NCBI GenBank assembly: GCA_022704185.1
Contig: JAKJGV010000011.1
Span: 1 to 32,311 of the forward strand
Source of the DNA: Verrucomicrobiota bacterium
Lineage (GTDB): Bacteria > Verrucomicrobiota > Kiritimatiellia > CAIQIC01 > JAGNIJ01
Direction of reading: 5' to 3'
Length of the DNA: 32,311 nucleotides
Shown: positions 32,135 to 32,311 of the stretch, one piece after another
Layout of the letters: each line of letters starts with the position of its first letter
Position numbering within the stretch: the stretch's first letter is position 1
Program-made: the position numbers and the translations under genes
Notes under the pieces: model-generated
What the model was told of the DNA's origin: nothing
What the model saw: only the letters and a program-made list of their open reading frames with translations
Database searches by the model: none

Positions 32135-32311
32135 AATCCCACGCACACTCCCCACGGCCTTGCGCCGTGCGGGCGGAAGACGCCTGCGGGAATCTTTCCG
32201 AATGGCTTCCGCGTGGCGGCTGAGGTCAGGCGAGTCTTCGAGCCTCCGCGTGGGAATGCGCTAGACCGGCCCGGATTCAAGGCGGAGCTTGGGGCGCTGG
32301 ACTTGCCCGCC
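32135..32311. other. Non-coding end region with further hairpins
   Basis: No convincing gene was found. CACGGC (32153-32158) pairs with GCCGTG (32164-32169). GCGGGCG (32169-32175) pairs with CGCCTGC (32181-32187) at six of seven positions. A minus-strand reading frame across 31909-32280 runs through the repeats and has no recognisable domain. The region continues the repeat cluster upstream of lysS and reaches the window edge. Confidence 0.45.

Noticed and set aside
31909-32280. Minus-strand frame of 123 codons upstream of lysS
   Set aside because: It reads through the two 55-bp repeats and the lysS promoter region, so the product contains a repeated segment made by the repeats. It is not a credible gene.

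Overview
The window is a GC-rich, gene-dense bacterial chromosome segment with 23 protein genes, one tRNA and several palindromic intergenic elements. The organism is diderm: it has a lipid A-type acyltransferase, an LolCD-type lipoprotein release transporter and a lipoprotein. It also has an McsA-McsB-ClpC protein-arginine phosphorylation/degradation module, a very large Ser/Thr kinase with repeat domains, glycoside hydrolases and REP-like palindromes. This mix suggests a PVC-superphylum bacterium, perhaps Kiritimatiellota or a relative. That placement is inference; no rRNA or ribosomal marker is present.

Layout. 1-3454 (minus): a cysS-tmk-holB run followed by tRNA-Glu(UUC), with a long hairpin element between cysS and tmk. 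3550-6292 (plus): a lipoprotein resembling clan-A glycoside hydrolases, then a DEDDh exonuclease with an unusual signal-peptide-like N-terminus. 6289-8875 (minus): a C-terminally truncated MenE-like adenylating enzyme, a small membrane protein and an LpxL/HtrB-like acyltransferase. 8919-11111 (minus): a GH31 glycosidase. 11417-19378 (plus): a tightly coupled seven-gene operon. Its first gene fuses a helix-turn-helix domain to a PTS EIIA (PtsN-like) domain. The next six encode a membrane complex of the group 4 hydrogenase / complex I superfamily (HyfB, C, E, F, G and a ferredoxin-HyfI fusion). 19415-31860 (minus): lysS, lolC, lolD, ilvE, mcsA, mcsB, clpC and a 1286-residue Ser/Thr kinase with leucine-rich repeats and a C-type-lectin-like end. 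31861-32311: no gene, but a lysS promoter and a cluster of palindromic repeats.

The main point of interest is the 11417-19378 operon. The catalytic subunit looks like a [NiFe] hydrogenase large subunit, but both CxxC pairs that bind the NiFe centre are missing, while the small subunit keeps its proximal iron-sulfur ligands and adds two ferredoxin-type clusters. This matches the little-understood Ehr (energy-converting hydrogenase-related) complexes, whose substrate is unknown. A phosphorylatable EIIA-HTH regulator as the first, translationally coupled gene suggests an unexplored link between PTS phosphorylation state and this complex.

A second point is a probable operon with two protein-phosphorylation systems: McsA/McsB arginine phosphorylation feeding ClpC, without CtsR, and immediately downstream a composite Ser/Thr kinase. 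Three palindromic elements lie a few bases past stop codons, and tandem 55-bp palindromes lie upstream of lysS.
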